Assembly: GCA_905221605.1 (NCBI GenBank)
Contig: CAJNDS010001247.1
Span: forward strand, 186,001-250,000
DNA: 64,000 nucleotides
Source: Symbiodinium natans
Taxonomy: Eukaryota; Sar; Dinophyceae; Suessiales; Symbiodiniaceae
Reading direction: 5' to 3'
Shown in pieces: positions 1 through 11,441 of this stretch (positions are counted from its first letter, which is position 1; every line of letters starts with the position of its first letter). Position numbers and translations under genes: made by a program. The notes under the pieces were generated by a model, which saw only the letters and a program-made list of their open reading frames with translations, did no database searches and had not been told where the DNA came from.

Positions 1-6
1 CTATAG

Positions 7-86
7 CAACCGCCTTTGGCAAAAACAAAGCGCGAGCCATGAGTCGACAGATCAACAGCCACTAGGAAGCCCCCGCCTGGTCCAGG
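7..86 (+). CDS. Candidate exon A1
   Basis: CTATAG acceptor, then 26 open codons (NRLWQKQSASHES), then a GTGTATGG donor. It leaves one base, which pairs in phase with exon A2. Confidence 0.5.
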
Positions 87-238
87 GTGTATGGTTTAGG
101 GTGTCAGCTGTTCTGTGAAACCCTAAACCCTACACCCAAAACCCTAAGTTAGCCCTACAAACCCTAAACCCTAAACCCTAACCCCAAACCCTAAACCCTA
201 AGCCCTATACCCTACAAACCCTAAGCTTAAGATGTCAG

Positions 239-291
239 GTTGTTGGCGTCGGCCACCCTCCCTGCACCCCATACCCACCCAAACCCCGAGG
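239..291 (+). CDS. Candidate exon A2
   Basis: GTCAG acceptor; continues A1 in phase (GCWRRPPSLHP). The donor is the first GTTTAG of a TTTAGGG array. Confidence 0.5.
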
Positions 292-704
292 GTTTAGGGT
301 TTAGGGTTTAGGGTTTAGGGTTTAGGGTTTAGGGTTTAGGGTTTAGGGTTTGCTGTGATAGGGCGTAGATGCTGTGAAGGTTAGGTTTCGGAACAAGCTC
401 GAAAGCTTCGTGAGGTGCGAAGAGCAGCTTTGGCCCGATTGTGGAGGGCCATCTAACACTTTTCTCCCACCCCACGCCGTCCAAGGCGGCAAAGCCACCA
501 AACCTATTCCTTTTAGGGTTTAGGCCTAAACCCCCCACCCCCCCCCACCCCCACCCCCACCCTGGCCTGGCCTGGCCTGGCCTGGCCGTGCCCCGCGGGG
601 GCTCCCAAAACGACCCCGGAGAGCATCATTGACTCTGTTTTTTAACGACGCGTTGTTGATGTTTTTTGGGGGGCATCGGCCACCCCAAAGGACCCCCACA
701 AGAG

Positions 705-867
705 CGCGCATCATGAGCATCAGCGGGTTGGGCCTCGGGTTTCGGATGGAAAACGCTGTAAATACCGTGGTTGTCGTGCTGTTTCGGACATTTCCGTTTT
801 GACGCCGGCATATGCCCCCATAAGCCGCATGCCTGGAGGCCGGAGCCGCTGATGCTCATGATGCGCG
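705..867. repeat. 22-bp perfect inverted repeat, 163 bp span
   Basis: Left arm 705-726 and right arm 846-867 are exact reverse complements (core GCATCATGAGCATCAGCGG). Partial third and fourth copies of the arm occur near 886 and 943. Confidence 0.85.
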
Positions 868-1299
868 GCCGGGTGGGGGCCAGGGGTGCGCATCATCGAG
901 GCTTCGTTTCTTATTTGGGCATCGGGGGGCGAGCATCGGCAGCATCAGCGGCTCGCGGGGGGAGGCGGGGAGGGGTTTTGCTTTGGGAGCTGCCATGCCT
1001 CTGCCTGCTACTCCTGGGTGCGTTGCCCGCCCCTAGGGTGTAGGGTGTAGGGTTTAGGGTTTAGGGCTTAGGGCTTAGGGTTCAGGGTGTAGGGTTTAAA
1101 GTAAGCATGTGTGCACCAGCATACTAGATGTGACAAGTAAAGCTTCCCTAATGAAAAGCCCTGCGTAGAAGTGCCTGTGTCAGAATAGTAGGGTCCCCTT
1201 GGAATAAGGACCCAGTATGGTAACCCCTGCTTTGGGAAACCCCCATATATCCCAACTTTAAGGGCCTGCCCAGTCTAAGGCCCCCTTCGTGTGAGGTAG

Positions 1300-1355
1300 G
1301 TACTTGTCCCGGACTTGCGCTGCTGCCCTCCCGCGCTGAAAGCGTGACATCAAGG
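1300..1355 (+). CDS. Candidate exon
   Basis: GTAG acceptor, open frame TCPGLALLPSRAES, GC donor (GCTTTGG). Confidence 0.35.
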
Positions 1356-1686
1356 GCTTTGGTTTTTAGGGTTTAGGATTTTAGGGTTCAGTGATTAGTG
1401 TGTAGGGTCCACCGCCCAAGCAGGACAAGGACAACACATGCAAGAATCTGGTTTATGGGCTTTGAACCTAAACCCTGCATTGGGGTGGTGGGGGGGGGGG
1501 GGGGGGATTTGGGCAATGGAATGTCTGTGCGGCTTGGGGTTTTGAAGTTTACAAAGATTCTGAGGGAACCATATTCCTGCATGGTGTCTTTCTGCTATGG
1601 AAAAAAGTTCCTGAACTCTAAATCCTAAACCCCAAGCTCTAAACCCTGAACCCTAAACCCCTAAAGCCTGTGCGAAACCCCTACAG

Positions 1687-1771
1687 ACTGCTGAACCCCA
1701 CAGACTGCGAAGCCTCGTCGGCAGTGGTCCTCTCAGCAGGACCAGGCCTAAGAAGAAGCAAACAAGCTTGG
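1687..1771 (+). CDS. Candidate exon B1
   Basis: CTACAG acceptor directly after CCCTAAA-type repeat; 28 open codons (TAEPHRLRSLVGSG, then a lysine run); GC donor GCTTAGGG formed by the following array. Confidence 0.5.
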
Positions 1772-1840
1772 GCTTAGGGTTCAACTAGGGTTTAGGGTTT
1801 AGGGTTTAGGGTTTAGGGTTCAGGGCTTTGGGTTTGAGAG

Positions 1841-1893
1841 TCTTGGGGTCAATCCGAAGCCTCGGGAAACCTGCACACCCGCAAAGCTTTCCT
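1841..1893 (+). CDS. Candidate exon B2
   Basis: Continues B1 in phase across a TTTAGGG intron: V-LGSIRSLGKPAHPQ. Possible GA donor (GAGTTAC). Confidence 0.35.
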
Positions 1894-2022
1894 GAGTTAC
1901 ACCCATACCTACATACGTAGATATTAGATAGATCTAGAAACAGATACAGATATGAATGCAGATATAGATCCTACAGGTACAGATGCAGAAAAGTCAACTA
2001 CAGATATCCTGTGTAATCCTAC

Positions 2023-2129
2023 GCCCTAAGCCCTAAGCCCTAAGCCCTAAGCCCTAAACCCTAAACCCTAAACCCTAAACCCTAAACCCTAAACCCTAAA
2101 CCCTAAACCCTAAACCCTAAACCCTAAAC
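2023..2129. repeat. CCCTAAG/CCCTAAA array
   Basis: Five CCCTAAG units followed by ten or more CCCTAAA units, ending at the acceptor of exon C1. Confidence 0.95.
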
Positions 2130-2132
2130 CAG

Positions 2133-2227
2133 ACCTTTGACAAGTGTCGGAGGACCTCAGGAGTTCAAAGGCTCCCTTTTTCGCTCGGGCACACGGGGTT
2201 TCAACGTCTTCTAAACCCTACTTGGAA
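2133..2227 (+). CDS. Candidate exon C1
   Basis: CCCTAAACCAG acceptor, 31 open codons (TFDKCRRTSGVQRLP), ends exactly at the GC donor of element IE-12. Confidence 0.55.
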
Positions 2228-2336
2228 GCTCTTTTGACTTAGTAAGTGTACTTAGTATCCCCTAGAAACCCTCGTCTTATAATCCCCATAACCCAGCTTA
2301 CTAACCTACTTACTAAGTCAAAAGGGAGGCTCCCAG
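2222..2336. mobile_element. IE-12, GC...AG introner
   Basis: GGAAGCTCTTTTGACTTAG to CTAAGTCAAAAGGGAGGCTCC, intron 2228-2336 between exons C1 and C2. Confidence 0.75.
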
Positions 2337-2368
2337 GACTCCTATGTCAAGTTTTTTTGGGCCCAAAG
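2337..2368 (+). CDS. Candidate exon C2
   Basis: Starts at the CTCCCAG end of IE-12 and continues C1 in phase (K-TPMSSFFGPK). The donor GCCCC lies at a CCCTAAA junction. Confidence 0.5.
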
Positions 2369-2598
2369 GCCCCTAAACCCTAAACCATAAACCCTAAACC
2401 CTAAAACCGTAAACCGTAAACCCTAAACCCTAAACCCTAACCCTAAACCCTAAACCCTAAACCCTAACCCTAAACCCTAAGGTTTTTTGGGATATTTTGA
2501 CCCCAAGTGTACAGGACCCGAAACCTTAGGATGGAGGGTTCAGGTTTTAGGGTTTCAGGGTGTTGGCTTTAGGACCCTGAACGCTAAACCATAAACCT

Positions 2599-2701
2599 TT
2601 GGGATGTTCCCCCTTATACTAACAGTCCTTAATAGGGATACTATCGTACCCCCGATTAAAATGCCTATGAAGGACTGCTAGTTGACGGGGGAACATCCCA
2701 A
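2599..2701. mobile_element. IE-4 copy
   Basis: TTGGGATGTTCCCCC to GGGGGAACATCCCAA, 103 bp palindrome. Confidence 0.8.
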
Positions 2702-2761
2702 CCTAAACCCTAAACCCATAAGGTTTAGGGCTGCGCCGGGACATTTTTCATAGTACTATTC

Positions 2762-2873
2762 CCCAGAGGGTCCATTTGTTGATACTGTTACGGAATTAGG
2801 TACCTCAAATCCCTGTTTAGTATGGTTTTGGGGTACCTAACTCCATAATATCAATACGAATGGACCCTCTGGG
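2762..2873. mobile_element. IE-5 copy 1
   Basis: CCAGAGGGTCCATTTG to ATGGACCCTCTGGG with GGTACCT inner arms. Confidence 0.8.
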
Positions 2874-2933
2874 TTCTGTATTAGTGTGAGACGATTACTT
2901 CTTATATTGGAGTATGGTCCCCATATCATCCTT

Positions 2934-3092
2934 GAAGGGTTTAGGGTTTAGGGTTTGTTTAGGTTTAGGGTTTAGGGTTTAGGGTTTAGGGTTTAGGGTT
3001 TAGGGTTTAGGGTTTAGGGTTTAGGGTTTAGGGTTTAGGGTTTAGGGTTTAGGGTTTAGGGTTTAGGGTTTAGGGTTTAGGGTTTAGGGTTT
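2934..3092. repeat. TTTAGGG array
   Basis: About 22 near-perfect units. Confidence 0.95.
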
Positions 3093-3159
3093 AACTTGAA
3101 GTGAGCCTTAGCTAACTCCCTATCTCCGACTTAAGGACTCGCAAGCAAAGCGAAGTCTT

Positions 3160-3275
3160 ACTAGGACCCAGAGTAGGCCCTTGTACCCTTTCTTTTTCGG
3201 GTCTAGGTTCCCCTAAAAGCCCCTTCAAAACCAAAAAGGGCACCCTTCCTATTCCTGGGTTACTCCTGGGTCACC
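3160..3275. mobile_element. IE-9 related, reverse orientation
   Basis: Shares AAGGGTGCCCTTTTT and GGGAACCTA motifs in reverse complement. Confidence 0.5.
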
Positions 3276-3415
3276 CTAAACCCTAAACCCTAAACCCCTT
3301 TGTTCCTAGATTACTCTTGGGCCTAGCTTCACATCTCCTTAGCAACAGGCCCTGCCCTGAGGTCGGAGGCCAGGTGGGCGCCCCTGTTCTGAAGTGCCAC
3401 CAGCACGCGCCGCAG

Positions 3416-3537
3416 GGTTTAGGGTTTAGGGTTTAGGGTTGAGGGTTTAGGGTTTAGGGTTTAGGGTTTAGGGTTTAGGGTTTAGGGTTTAGGGTTTAGG
3501 GTTTAGGGTTTAGGGTTTAGGGTTTAGGGTTTAGGGC
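3416..3537. repeat. TTTAGGG array
   Basis: About 17 units between two coding-like islands. Confidence 0.95.
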
Positions 3538-3657
3538 ACATGTCAGCCGCCCGCTTGGCCTCGTCCACCATCTCCTGAACCCCGCTTGCCCGCTTCCTCG
3601 CTGACGGCCGTCCGAAACTCCTCCTCCCATTTCCGCTCCGCTTGCTTCTGCTGGACC
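3536..3657 (-). pseudogene. Coding-like fragment, minus strand, possible frameshift
   Basis: Minus frame reads QQKQAERKWEEEFRTA, then continues in another frame as VQEMVDEAKRAAD after one extra G; together they look like an amphipathic helix. Bounded on both sides by telomere-type arrays. A plus-strand open frame also exists, so strand is unsure. Confidence 0.3.
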
Positions 3658-3699
3658 CCTAAACCCTAAACCCTAAACCCTAAACCCTAAACCCATAGG

Positions 3700-4620
3700 C
3701 TGCCCCTAAGTGGAGCCATAGGTCCGCCTTAGGATGGCCCCAGGGCTTCTGGGGTTTCGCTGGCAAAGCCCCTTGGTCACTTCCCTAGATTCTGGTCCCC
3801 TTAGGGTTCAGGGTTTAGGGTTTAGGGTTTCGGGTTTCGGGTTTAGGGTTTAGGGTTTAGGGTGCTGAGTTCATAAGCCCCCCAAAAAGTGTACACTTTC
3901 AGTTCTGTAGGATTCTATCCCCAGAAGTGTAAAGTGTATTCATTCAGCTAGTAAGTCGTTTTGGGGGCTACTATGCTAAGGCAGCCCCCGAATATTTGCA
4001 CAAAAAGGGGCCATGATTTTGAGAACTACCTACTTGGGGTGTAGGGCTGGGGTTTGATTAGAACAAGAGCTCGGGCTCTGCAAGGGGTTTATAGCTAGGG
4101 TGTGGGGTGTGGATGGGGGGGAGGGTTAACCAGGGTTTCCTTTTGAGTAATCACATACCAAAATAGGGGCCCTTCTGATCTAGGTACTTAAAAAATTTCG
4201 GAACCACTTCGAGGCTACTTGAACGTCTGCACAGCATCCCCGACAGGCTTCAGCTAGGTGCCCCACATTGTGATCGCAAATCCCGGCAGGGCTAGAAATG
4301 AAGGGTTCCTGATTGTGTAGGTGCGACGAACTAGATCGTCTGGGGCATTGCCTGTGATGCGTGGAAAGTACCCCTGCGGTTTTCGGCCAAAAATCGAAGC
4401 TTGCGCATGAGCTTGGATCTTAGACCCCTGGACTGTTAATCTGACGAGCACCGCATTTCGAACACATCATCATGCACATACTAACCCTTCCACTGGTGAC
4501 AATCGTTGAACTTTCAAGTAGACTGCATGTGGAGGCATTTGCAGTATGTGCGCGGCGTTTGGCTGTTGCAAGAACCCTGAGAGCCCGCCAGCAGGAAGAA
4601 CCCGGCATTTGAAGCCAATA
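3700..4620. other. Gene-poor stretch
   Basis: IE-16, TTTAGGG blocks and unrecognised sequence; minus-strand short frames at 4254-4608 have no support. Confidence 0.4.
3866..3970. mobile_element. IE-16
   Basis: AAGCCCCCCAAAA to TTTTGGGGGCT with inner AAGTGTACACTT-like arms. Confidence 0.55.
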
Positions 4621-5257
4621 ACCCTAAACCCCATAAACCCTAAACCCTAAACCCTAAACCCTCCCACAATAATGAGATCTAGAATTCCCAATTTAACCCC
4701 AAACCTGGACCCGGTGCGCTGCAACCTCGGGGTTTAAGGGTTTAGGGTTTAGGGTTTAGGTTTGACGACGCTTTGCACCCGAAAACCAAGAGCTTCGGGT
4801 GTTGAGACGTAGGCTTCGGGATTCGGGATGTGGGATTTGAGGTTTCGGGTTTTGGGGTTTAGGGGTTCAGAGTTTTGGGGTTTTGTGGTTTTGGGTTTGG
4901 GCGTTTAGGGATTTGGGTTTGGGGTTTTGGGCTTGAGGACCTGAACCCCTGAAAGTCCCGTGTGCCCTGAACGTAGCCCTTTGTCCTAGGTCGCACACCC
5001 TAAAGTTTACCTTCTTGCAAAAGTGGCCCTGTAAACCCTCTGCGAAAGGATTCCTGGTTTAGGGTCCAGGGTTTCGGGTTTAGGGTTTAGGGCCCCAAAA
5101 TGGACGGAAATATAGCAAATCCCAGGGGCCTACCCCTAAACCCTAAACCCTAAACCCTAAACCCTAAACCCTAAACCCTAAACCCTAAACCCTAAAACCT
5201 AAACCCTAAACCCTAAACCCTAACAGTTGCTTGTTCAAAGTCCAACTCTCATAGTCT

Positions 5258-5350
5258 TGGAAGGAGGGGCCCCCCAGCAGGGACCTTAGGGGTATTGCAG
5301 GGGCTACTTAGGTATATAGGGACTGTATAAGGAATATACAGGGGATCTAT
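5258..5350 (-). mobile_element. IE-11 related, minus orientation
   Basis: Reverse complement shares CTATATACCTAAGTAGCC and CCTAAGGTCCCT with the copies at 20268 and 45535. Confidence 0.5.
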
Positions 5351-5873
5351 AGGGGAACGAGATTTGGGGTTAGGATTTTGGGATTTTGGGTTTAGGGTTT
5401 AGGGGGTCGCTTCCTATATCCCTCGACTCAAACTCTCTGAAGAGCCTCAACACCTGATTCGTGGTTCTAAGGATTACTGGGCTTAGGGCTTGGGATCCAC
5501 AGCCTGAGTTTGGGGTTTAATTAGGGTTGGGGGTTTAGGGGCTTGGTACCATAGACGAACCATTTGGGCAAGTTTCTGCTTGCAAGGGGGGGGGGGGGGG
5601 GGGAGCAAGGCAGGTGCTTCAGAAGTTACATATGAGTTGCAGGCTTGGGTCGTCAGAACCAGTTTGGGTTTGAGGTTTGTAGGGTTTCGGGTTTAGGGTG
5701 TAAGGTTTCGGGGTTCGGGATAGGGGTGGACACCGCTAAGCCGAAACATGTTCTTCAAACTGAGCCGTTCTCCATGCGTGCAATCCACAAGCCCCCCCCC
5801 CCCCCCACCCACCCCCCCAAGACCCCGACCCTAAACCTTGACCCTGAAACCTAATCCCTAAACCCAGACGCAG

Positions 5874-5974
5874 GAACACCATTTGTTCGCCTTGGCCACC
5901 GATGAAGGGGTGGTGGGCATTTGTTTCCGGTCAGTTGGATGTAAGGTGTTCTTGTCTTGGCTACACTCAGAAGG
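5874..5974 (+). CDS. Candidate exon before IE-7
   Basis: CGCAG acceptor, 33 open codons (EHHLFALATDEGVVG), GTAGC donor at the left part of an IE-7 element. A second frame (NTICSPWPPMK) is also open. Confidence 0.5.
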
Positions 5975-6067
5975 GTAGCTAAAAATTAAAAATTTAGCAG
6001 CCTTATTAAGAAACCCAATACACCCAAAAAGGCTAAGGATCTAAAGTTACAGTAAAGTACCACAAAG
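5961..6067 (+). mobile_element. IE-7 copy 1
   Basis: No terminal inverted repeats. Begins CTACACTCAGAAGGGTAGC and ends GTACCACAAAG; three successive small hairpins (GCTAC/GTAGC, GCTAAA/TTTAGC, AGCCTT/AAGGCT). Confidence 0.75.
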
Positions 6068-7428
6068 TTATTTATGGATTTAGGGTTTAGGGCCTGTCCA
6101 GTATCCTAGGGCGCTAAAAGTTCACCTTTGGGACTCTACGACTTTTTTTAGGGATTACGATGCCCCGAGAAGTTACCTACTCTACTGCTTCGTTTTGGGT
6201 TTTGAAGGTTAACCTTTGGGACTATAAAGGGACGATGACGCCAAAAAAGTTATAGGGTCTTGGGTTTCGGGTAGTACATGCGTACTTCAAACGATTGAGC
6301 ATCAAGCCCCGCGCCCCCTGCTTAACATTGGCGGCTAGGACTATTTTGGCGGTGCAAGATTTCGGCCGTTGGAGCAAAGGGGGCGCGGGGAACACAAAAA
6401 GACATCTCTGAAAAGCGGTGCAAGATTTTGTCCATCCACAGTGGGGTCTAGGGTTTAGGGTTTAGGGTACTAGGTTTTAGGGTCTGAAATAGCAGCAGAT
6501 TGAAAGCAACATATTCAGCCGCTTCAAGCTCTCGCAGATCGAGCAAGGTCGAGCATGGAGGAGAGATGCCCATTTATTAGGGTCTAGGGTTCGGGGTTTA
6601 GGGGTTGGGGTCAGGGTTTAGCTTTAGGGTTTTAGGGTTTTAGGGTTTTTGTGTTTCAGGGTTCTAGGGTTTTAGGGTTTCGGGTTTAGGGTTTAGGGCT
6701 TAGGGTCTAGGGTAACCTATCCGACTGACCAGTCCAGCCGCTGAATTGCACCGAGCTCCACAGATGATGGGAATCTTGTATGTGCTTTTTTATGTAGCCT
6801 GATTCAACTTGGTAGCCCGTTAACCATATTAAATAAGGGACACTTGTTTGGGTTGGATACTGTATAAAGGAACCTTGAACCAACAAAAAGGGAAAGGCTG
6901 GGGTACCACTGGTCTACCAAGCCAAAAGGCATGCCAGCACAGAAGATGCGAGGCTTGCGGGGGATTCATTGGGAATCGGGCTCTACGTACAGCTCTCACC
7001 AGCAGCTAGGACCTAGGATAAGTCACCTAAGAACTCGCTCGACCCACACCCTTGACTGGTACCTCTAAATACCCCCAACCCCCAAGGTAGCGTCCTTTCC
7101 CTAAACCCTAAACCTCCGAACCGAAATGCAGCTACGCAAAGCTGTGTCTGTTCCAGGAGCTCGGTCGTGTGACGAATTAAGTTCGGAGGCAGAGCTGGCC
7201 GCGCCCCGGGACCCCCCAAAAGAATTACGGGCTTAAAGGGGCTTAAAGGGGCTCAAATAAAGGGGCTTCAAGGTTTAGGGTTTAGGGTTTAGGGTTTAGA
7301 GTGGTCTGTTGAAGAGTACCGCGCCCTTATAACATGGGATCCTGAAGTCCTTTAGGGTTTAGGGTTTAGGGTTTCGGGTTTAGGGTTTAGGGTCTAGGGT
7401 CCTAAACCCCCCAACTTTAACCCCACAG
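6068..7428. other. Gene-poor stretch
   Basis: Diverged TTTAGGG variants, element-like sequence near 6800-6930 (shares CTATATAAGGGAACCTTG-like text with about 45920-45960), and no exon I can support. Confidence 0.4.
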
Positions 7429-7500
7429 TCGCAAGTTTGGGTCTCGTGCCTTTGCGATGGCCGCTCGGCAACGACCGCCGGGTCTCCGAAACCCATGCAG
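7429..7500 (+). CDS. Candidate exon, canonical splice sites
   Basis: CCCACAG acceptor and CAG|GTGGGT donor bracket 72 nt open in all three frames, for example ASLGLVPLRWPLGND. Confidence 0.45.
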
Positions 7501-8155
7501 GTGGGTGCAAGCTTCAGGTGATGGGCTTTGGGCTTTCAAGGGTTTAGGCTTTCTGTAGGGGTTCCGGGTTGTCAGGGGTTTAGCGGTTTCAGGTATACAG
7601 TTCAGGGCGTGGGGATTACGATTCATGGGGCTCGTTTTTGGGTGTCAGCGGATCCAAGGAAGGGTTCCGCGATTATAATGTTCGTTGGGAAGCACACACT
7701 CAAGACAAAGTTGATCTGTGGAAGCTACTAGAGGAAGTGTGGTAGAGCTTTCGGGGCACACCCCTAAACCCTAAACCCTAAACCCTAAACCCCAAACCCT
7801 AAACCCTAAACCCTAAACCCTAAACACTAAACCCTAAACCCTAAAGCCCCTAAACCTAAAACCTGTTTGTTCTTGGCCTTTTCGCTCGAAGGGTGGGTTC
7901 TTCGGCCTAAGCCATCTCAAGTCATATGCTCGTCCGCACGCCTTGGCCGCAGAGCGGCGTGGGTTCGGGTTTAGGGTTTAGGGTTAGGGTTTAGGGTTTA
8001 GGGTTTAGGGTTTAGGGTTTAGGGTTTAGGGTTTAGGGTCTAGGGTCTTTTTGGTTCTTGCAAGTGCCGAGCGTCTGTCGGAGTATCTCTGTGCCCTACT
8101 AAAATTTGGACCTTTTGTTGGCCTTACTTTCGGATGGGCTTGCGATGCAGGTGCA

Positions 8156-8235
8156 TTGGGATGTTCCCCCTTGTACTACCAGTCCTCAATAGGGACTACA
8201 GTAACCCCTATTTAATAATCCCTTTTAAGGACGGT
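8156..8235. mobile_element. IE-4 left part, cut off by CCCTAAA
   Basis: The element stops abruptly where a CCCTAAA block begins. Confidence 0.7.
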
Positions 8236-8714
8236 CCCTAAACCCTAAACCCTAAACCCTAAACTTTGGTGGGGAGGGGGGTTCTTCAGCAAAGCAATAG
8301 CATAAGCCCTCAAGGCCTCTGACATTTCATCAGATACCCTAAACCCTAAACCCTATACCCTAAGTTCTCCGAGTCCGAGCCTGCGGCTTGTGACAACTCG
8401 GGCGCCAGACAGAAGAGAGGGTGCAGCATACGGCTGCCTGAAGTTTAGGGTTTAGGGTTTAGGGTGTAGGGCTCAGGGTTCAGGGTTTAAGGCCAAGAGA
8501 GGGTGCAGCATACGGCTGCCTGAAGCTAGCAAAGCTAAGCAGTTTTTTGCCGCAGCTCCTACCCAGAACACTAACATCTCGCAACCCTAAACCCGAATGA
8601 TCCTAACAACCCTAAAGACCCTGTAGCAAACATAACCCTAAACACTAAACCCTAAACCCTAAACCCTAAACCCTAAACCCTAAACCCTAAACCCTAAACC
8701 CTACCACGCAGTAG

Positions 8715-8785
8715 GCAACCCAGGTTCAGCTGTCTCGGAGACTCTGGGGGCTTTCAGAGGCGGCCGAAACTGTGATGAGTAGCGG
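8715..8785 (+). CDS. Candidate exon
   Basis: Preceded by a CCCTAAA block and GTAG acceptor, followed by a GTTTAG donor of a TTTAGGG block; reads ATQVQLSRRLWGLSEA. Confidence 0.5.
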
Positions 8786-8889
8786 GTTTAGGGTTTAGGG
8801 TTTAGGGTTTGGGGTTTAGGGTTTAGGGTTTAGGGCTTAGGGAGGGCTTTAACCCTAAACCCTGCAAAGGGGAAGCTATGGAGGTTTCG

Positions 8890-10080
8890 GGTTTCGGGTT
8901 GAGGGTGTAGGGTATATGTCAGCAAGCCAGAAGTCTGTTTAGGGAATAAGGCCTCCCACCCCGTAAAACTTGCATCCCAACTTCAATCCTGAATTCTACT
9001 GGCCTAACTCCGGTTCTTATGGCCTTACCCTGTGCTTCCAGGCACCCAGATAAAGTGTCCTCAAGGGTTCTAGTAACCTTAACATAGGTATGCTTCAAAA
9101 CACAGTTTTTTTCGCGGAAACGCGGAAAGGGGGGCGGGGCGGGGGTCGGAACCCGACCCTTGTCATCAACCCTTGTCAGGCGAGCGTTGTTTTAAACCTT
9201 GTGGTTTCGGGTTTGGGGTTTGGGGCTCCTTGTCGTGCCGCAAGAAAAACAGTTTTTCTTCCAAGCCTTGTCACGCCGTGCCGGCCTGTTACAAGCCCAT
9301 ACTGGGTCCCTGGGAGTAGAGAGTAACTTAGAAGCACCCATGGACGTTCTAAGGTCACTTCCGCCACACCCCTAAACCCTAAACCTAAACCCTAAACCCA
9401 ACCCCCCACCCCGCCCCAGTCCCCAACAGAAAGGGCCTCAATCGCGGTGTCCGGGGCATCGAGAACGAAGGCGAAACAGGAGACCTGCTATTTCGAGTTC
9501 GAGCTTTACTTACTCTTAGTTCTTGGCAGGGAGTTCGGTATCTAGGCCCAAGAGGAACCTAGGAATACAAAGGGTGACCCTTTTGGCTCTAAGGAGGCTT
9601 CTTAGGGAACCCAAAATCCCCCCAAATAGGGAAGCCAGGTCTGCTCTCGTTCCCAGGTGGGTTTAGGGTTTAGGGTTTAGGGTTTAGGGTTTAGGGTTTA
9701 GGGTTTAGGGTTTAGGGTTTCGGGTTTCGGGTTTCGGGTTTAGGGTTCTCCGTTAACTAGGTTCCCAAGAAGATGAGGAAAGATTGCGCAGGCTCTGCGG
9801 CCAACCAAGGATCAAAAGGCTGCACTTGTCTGGCTTCATGGGGGCTGATCTGGGAGCCCTAAACCCTAAACCCACAACCCTAAACCCCCCCCGAACCCTA
9901 GGGTTTATTTAGGCTACCACTGCACCCTTAAGGGGATCCTGGCTCGTCGCATAGGTGCTCTTGATCTTCCGCTGGGATTCTTTAAATTTGGGTTTAGTGG
10001 TTTAAGTCCTAAACCCTAAAAACCCCAAACCCTAAAAACCCTAAACTCTAAACCTCCAAACCTGAAAGCCCAAAAAGCCT
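8890..10080. other. Gene-poor stretch
   Basis: Telomere-type blocks, an IE-9 relative and short GC-rich islands (for example 9768-9855) with no clear splice-bounded frame. Confidence 0.4.
9545..9640. mobile_element. IE-9 related
   Basis: AAGGGTGACCCTTTTGG and TTAGGGAACCCA blocks in the family order. Confidence 0.5.
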
Positions 10081-10086
10081 GTCAAG

Positions 10087-10142
10087 CCGAAGCCCTGGCC
10101 AGCCTCATCTCGCCGTTCCACGATGCTGTGGCGGATCCTCGG
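10087..10142 (+). CDS. Candidate exon, GA donor
   Basis: TCAAG acceptor; reads AEALASLISPFHDAV; the frame stops at TAG unless spliced at GATTAG, which would be a GA donor. Confidence 0.45.
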
Positions 10143-10631
10143 GATTAGGGTTAAGGGTTTAGGGTTCAGGGTCTAATGTTCAATTAAGTTTTAGGGTTTA
10201 CAAACTACTGGGGCAGTTGTTGGAAACCTGGTAGGAGACCCTAGACCCTGAGTCCTGAACCCTAACCGCGCAGACCCCGCGTCTTGCCGCGAACCTATTT
10301 TGTTGGGCTGCTTGCCCGACAGCCTCATACATACCGAAGGATTCGTGGTTCAGGGTCAGAGCAATTAGGTGTTTGTTGGAATGCTGCTTTTTAAAGGATA
10401 GCATTCTAGTGTGGCAACGTGTCGGGTGGGGTGTCGGGCGTAATTCAGAGGGCAACTTTATGTCAGCTTGCGAAGTCAGGAGTCGGAAGTGGAAGCTTCG
10501 CTCAGCAATCCGGCCAGCATCAGCAAAATGTTGTCCGCAGAGGCGAACCCCAAAGCCCTACAACACAAGAAACTGGCGGCAACGGCTGCTTCCAGCATGT
10601 TTTCTTCGCTTCTTTCGGGGTCGACCCACGC

Positions 10632-10698
10632 AAGTTGGAAAGCGCGAGATTTGGAGAGCTCACGGCCTGAAAGCTCCAAATCTCGCGCTTTCCAACTT
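10632..10698. repeat. Perfect 25-bp hairpin
   Basis: Arms 10632-10656 and 10674-10698 are exact reverse complements (AAGTTGGAAAGCGCGAG...) with a 17-nt loop. Confidence 0.9.
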
Positions 10699-10750
10699 CC
10701 CGTGTTGTCTGATAGGAGTTTTCGAAGCTGCAGAGGTGGCACCGGCACTC

Positions 10751-10874
10751 TACAGGGTGGGGCCCCCTAGTAAAAAGTAGAGTTATAAGGGCCCTAAATT
10801 GGGTTATAAGGACCCTAAGTTAGGTTATAAGTCCCTTAACTACAGTTAGTATAGTAAGGGGGCCCCACCCTGTA
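10751..10874. mobile_element. IE-1 copy 1
   Basis: 124 bp, near-perfect palindrome. Ends TACAGGGTGGGG and CCCCACCCTGTA, TA at both edges (possible TA target duplication). GT of GTGGGG and AG of CTGTAG give intron ends. Confidence 0.85.
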
Positions 10875-10875
10875 G

Positions 10876-10912
10876 GCTCAGTGACTCAAGAGCCTCGCCT
10901 ACCAGCCAAAAG
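10876..10912 (+). CDS. Candidate short exon after IE-1
   Basis: Begins right after the CTGTAG end of an IE-1 element and ends AAAAG|GTGAGG, a textbook donor. 37 nt, open in two frames. Confidence 0.45.
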
Positions 10913-11340
10913 GTGAGGACCGGTTCAGGAGGGTTGTCCTGAAGGGTTTGCAAGGGCTGCTGTCGTCGTGCGTTCGTTATGGTAGTGCGGGCTAGCGTCC
11001 CTGCCGCCTGCCTTTGCTCTTGATGCGCGGGCTGCCATAGTCGCACGCGACACCCTTACCCTTCCCCTCCAGCGCTCAGCGTGTGGTGATCGCTGGGAGC
11101 CTCGGCTGAGGGGCGAATGTGAGCCAGCATGAGTGCATGTGCAGCTGCAGCAAGTAGCTTTCACTTTGCATGTGTAGTTTTGCAATTCGTATCAATGCCA
11201 ACAATTTTGGCTTAAGTATTGGACCCCCCACATCAGAGAACTGCCCCCCCAAAGCCTTTCAACACAAGAAGCTAGCGACAACGGGCTGCTTCCAACAGAC
11301 TTTCTTTGATTCTTTCCGGCCCGCGCCCGCAACTCGCATA

Positions 11341-11404
11341 AGTTGGAGAGCGCAAGATTTGGAGAGCTCACGGTCTGAAGGCTCCAAATCTCGCGCTTTC
11401 CATC
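11341..11404. repeat. Second copy of the 25-bp hairpin, slightly diverged
   Basis: Same arms with a few mismatches; flanking 100 bp on the left is also duplicated from 10550-10630. Confidence 0.85.
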
Positions 11405-11441
11405 ATCCTTATAGAGCCTCCATGCTCCCCGCGACCCGCAA

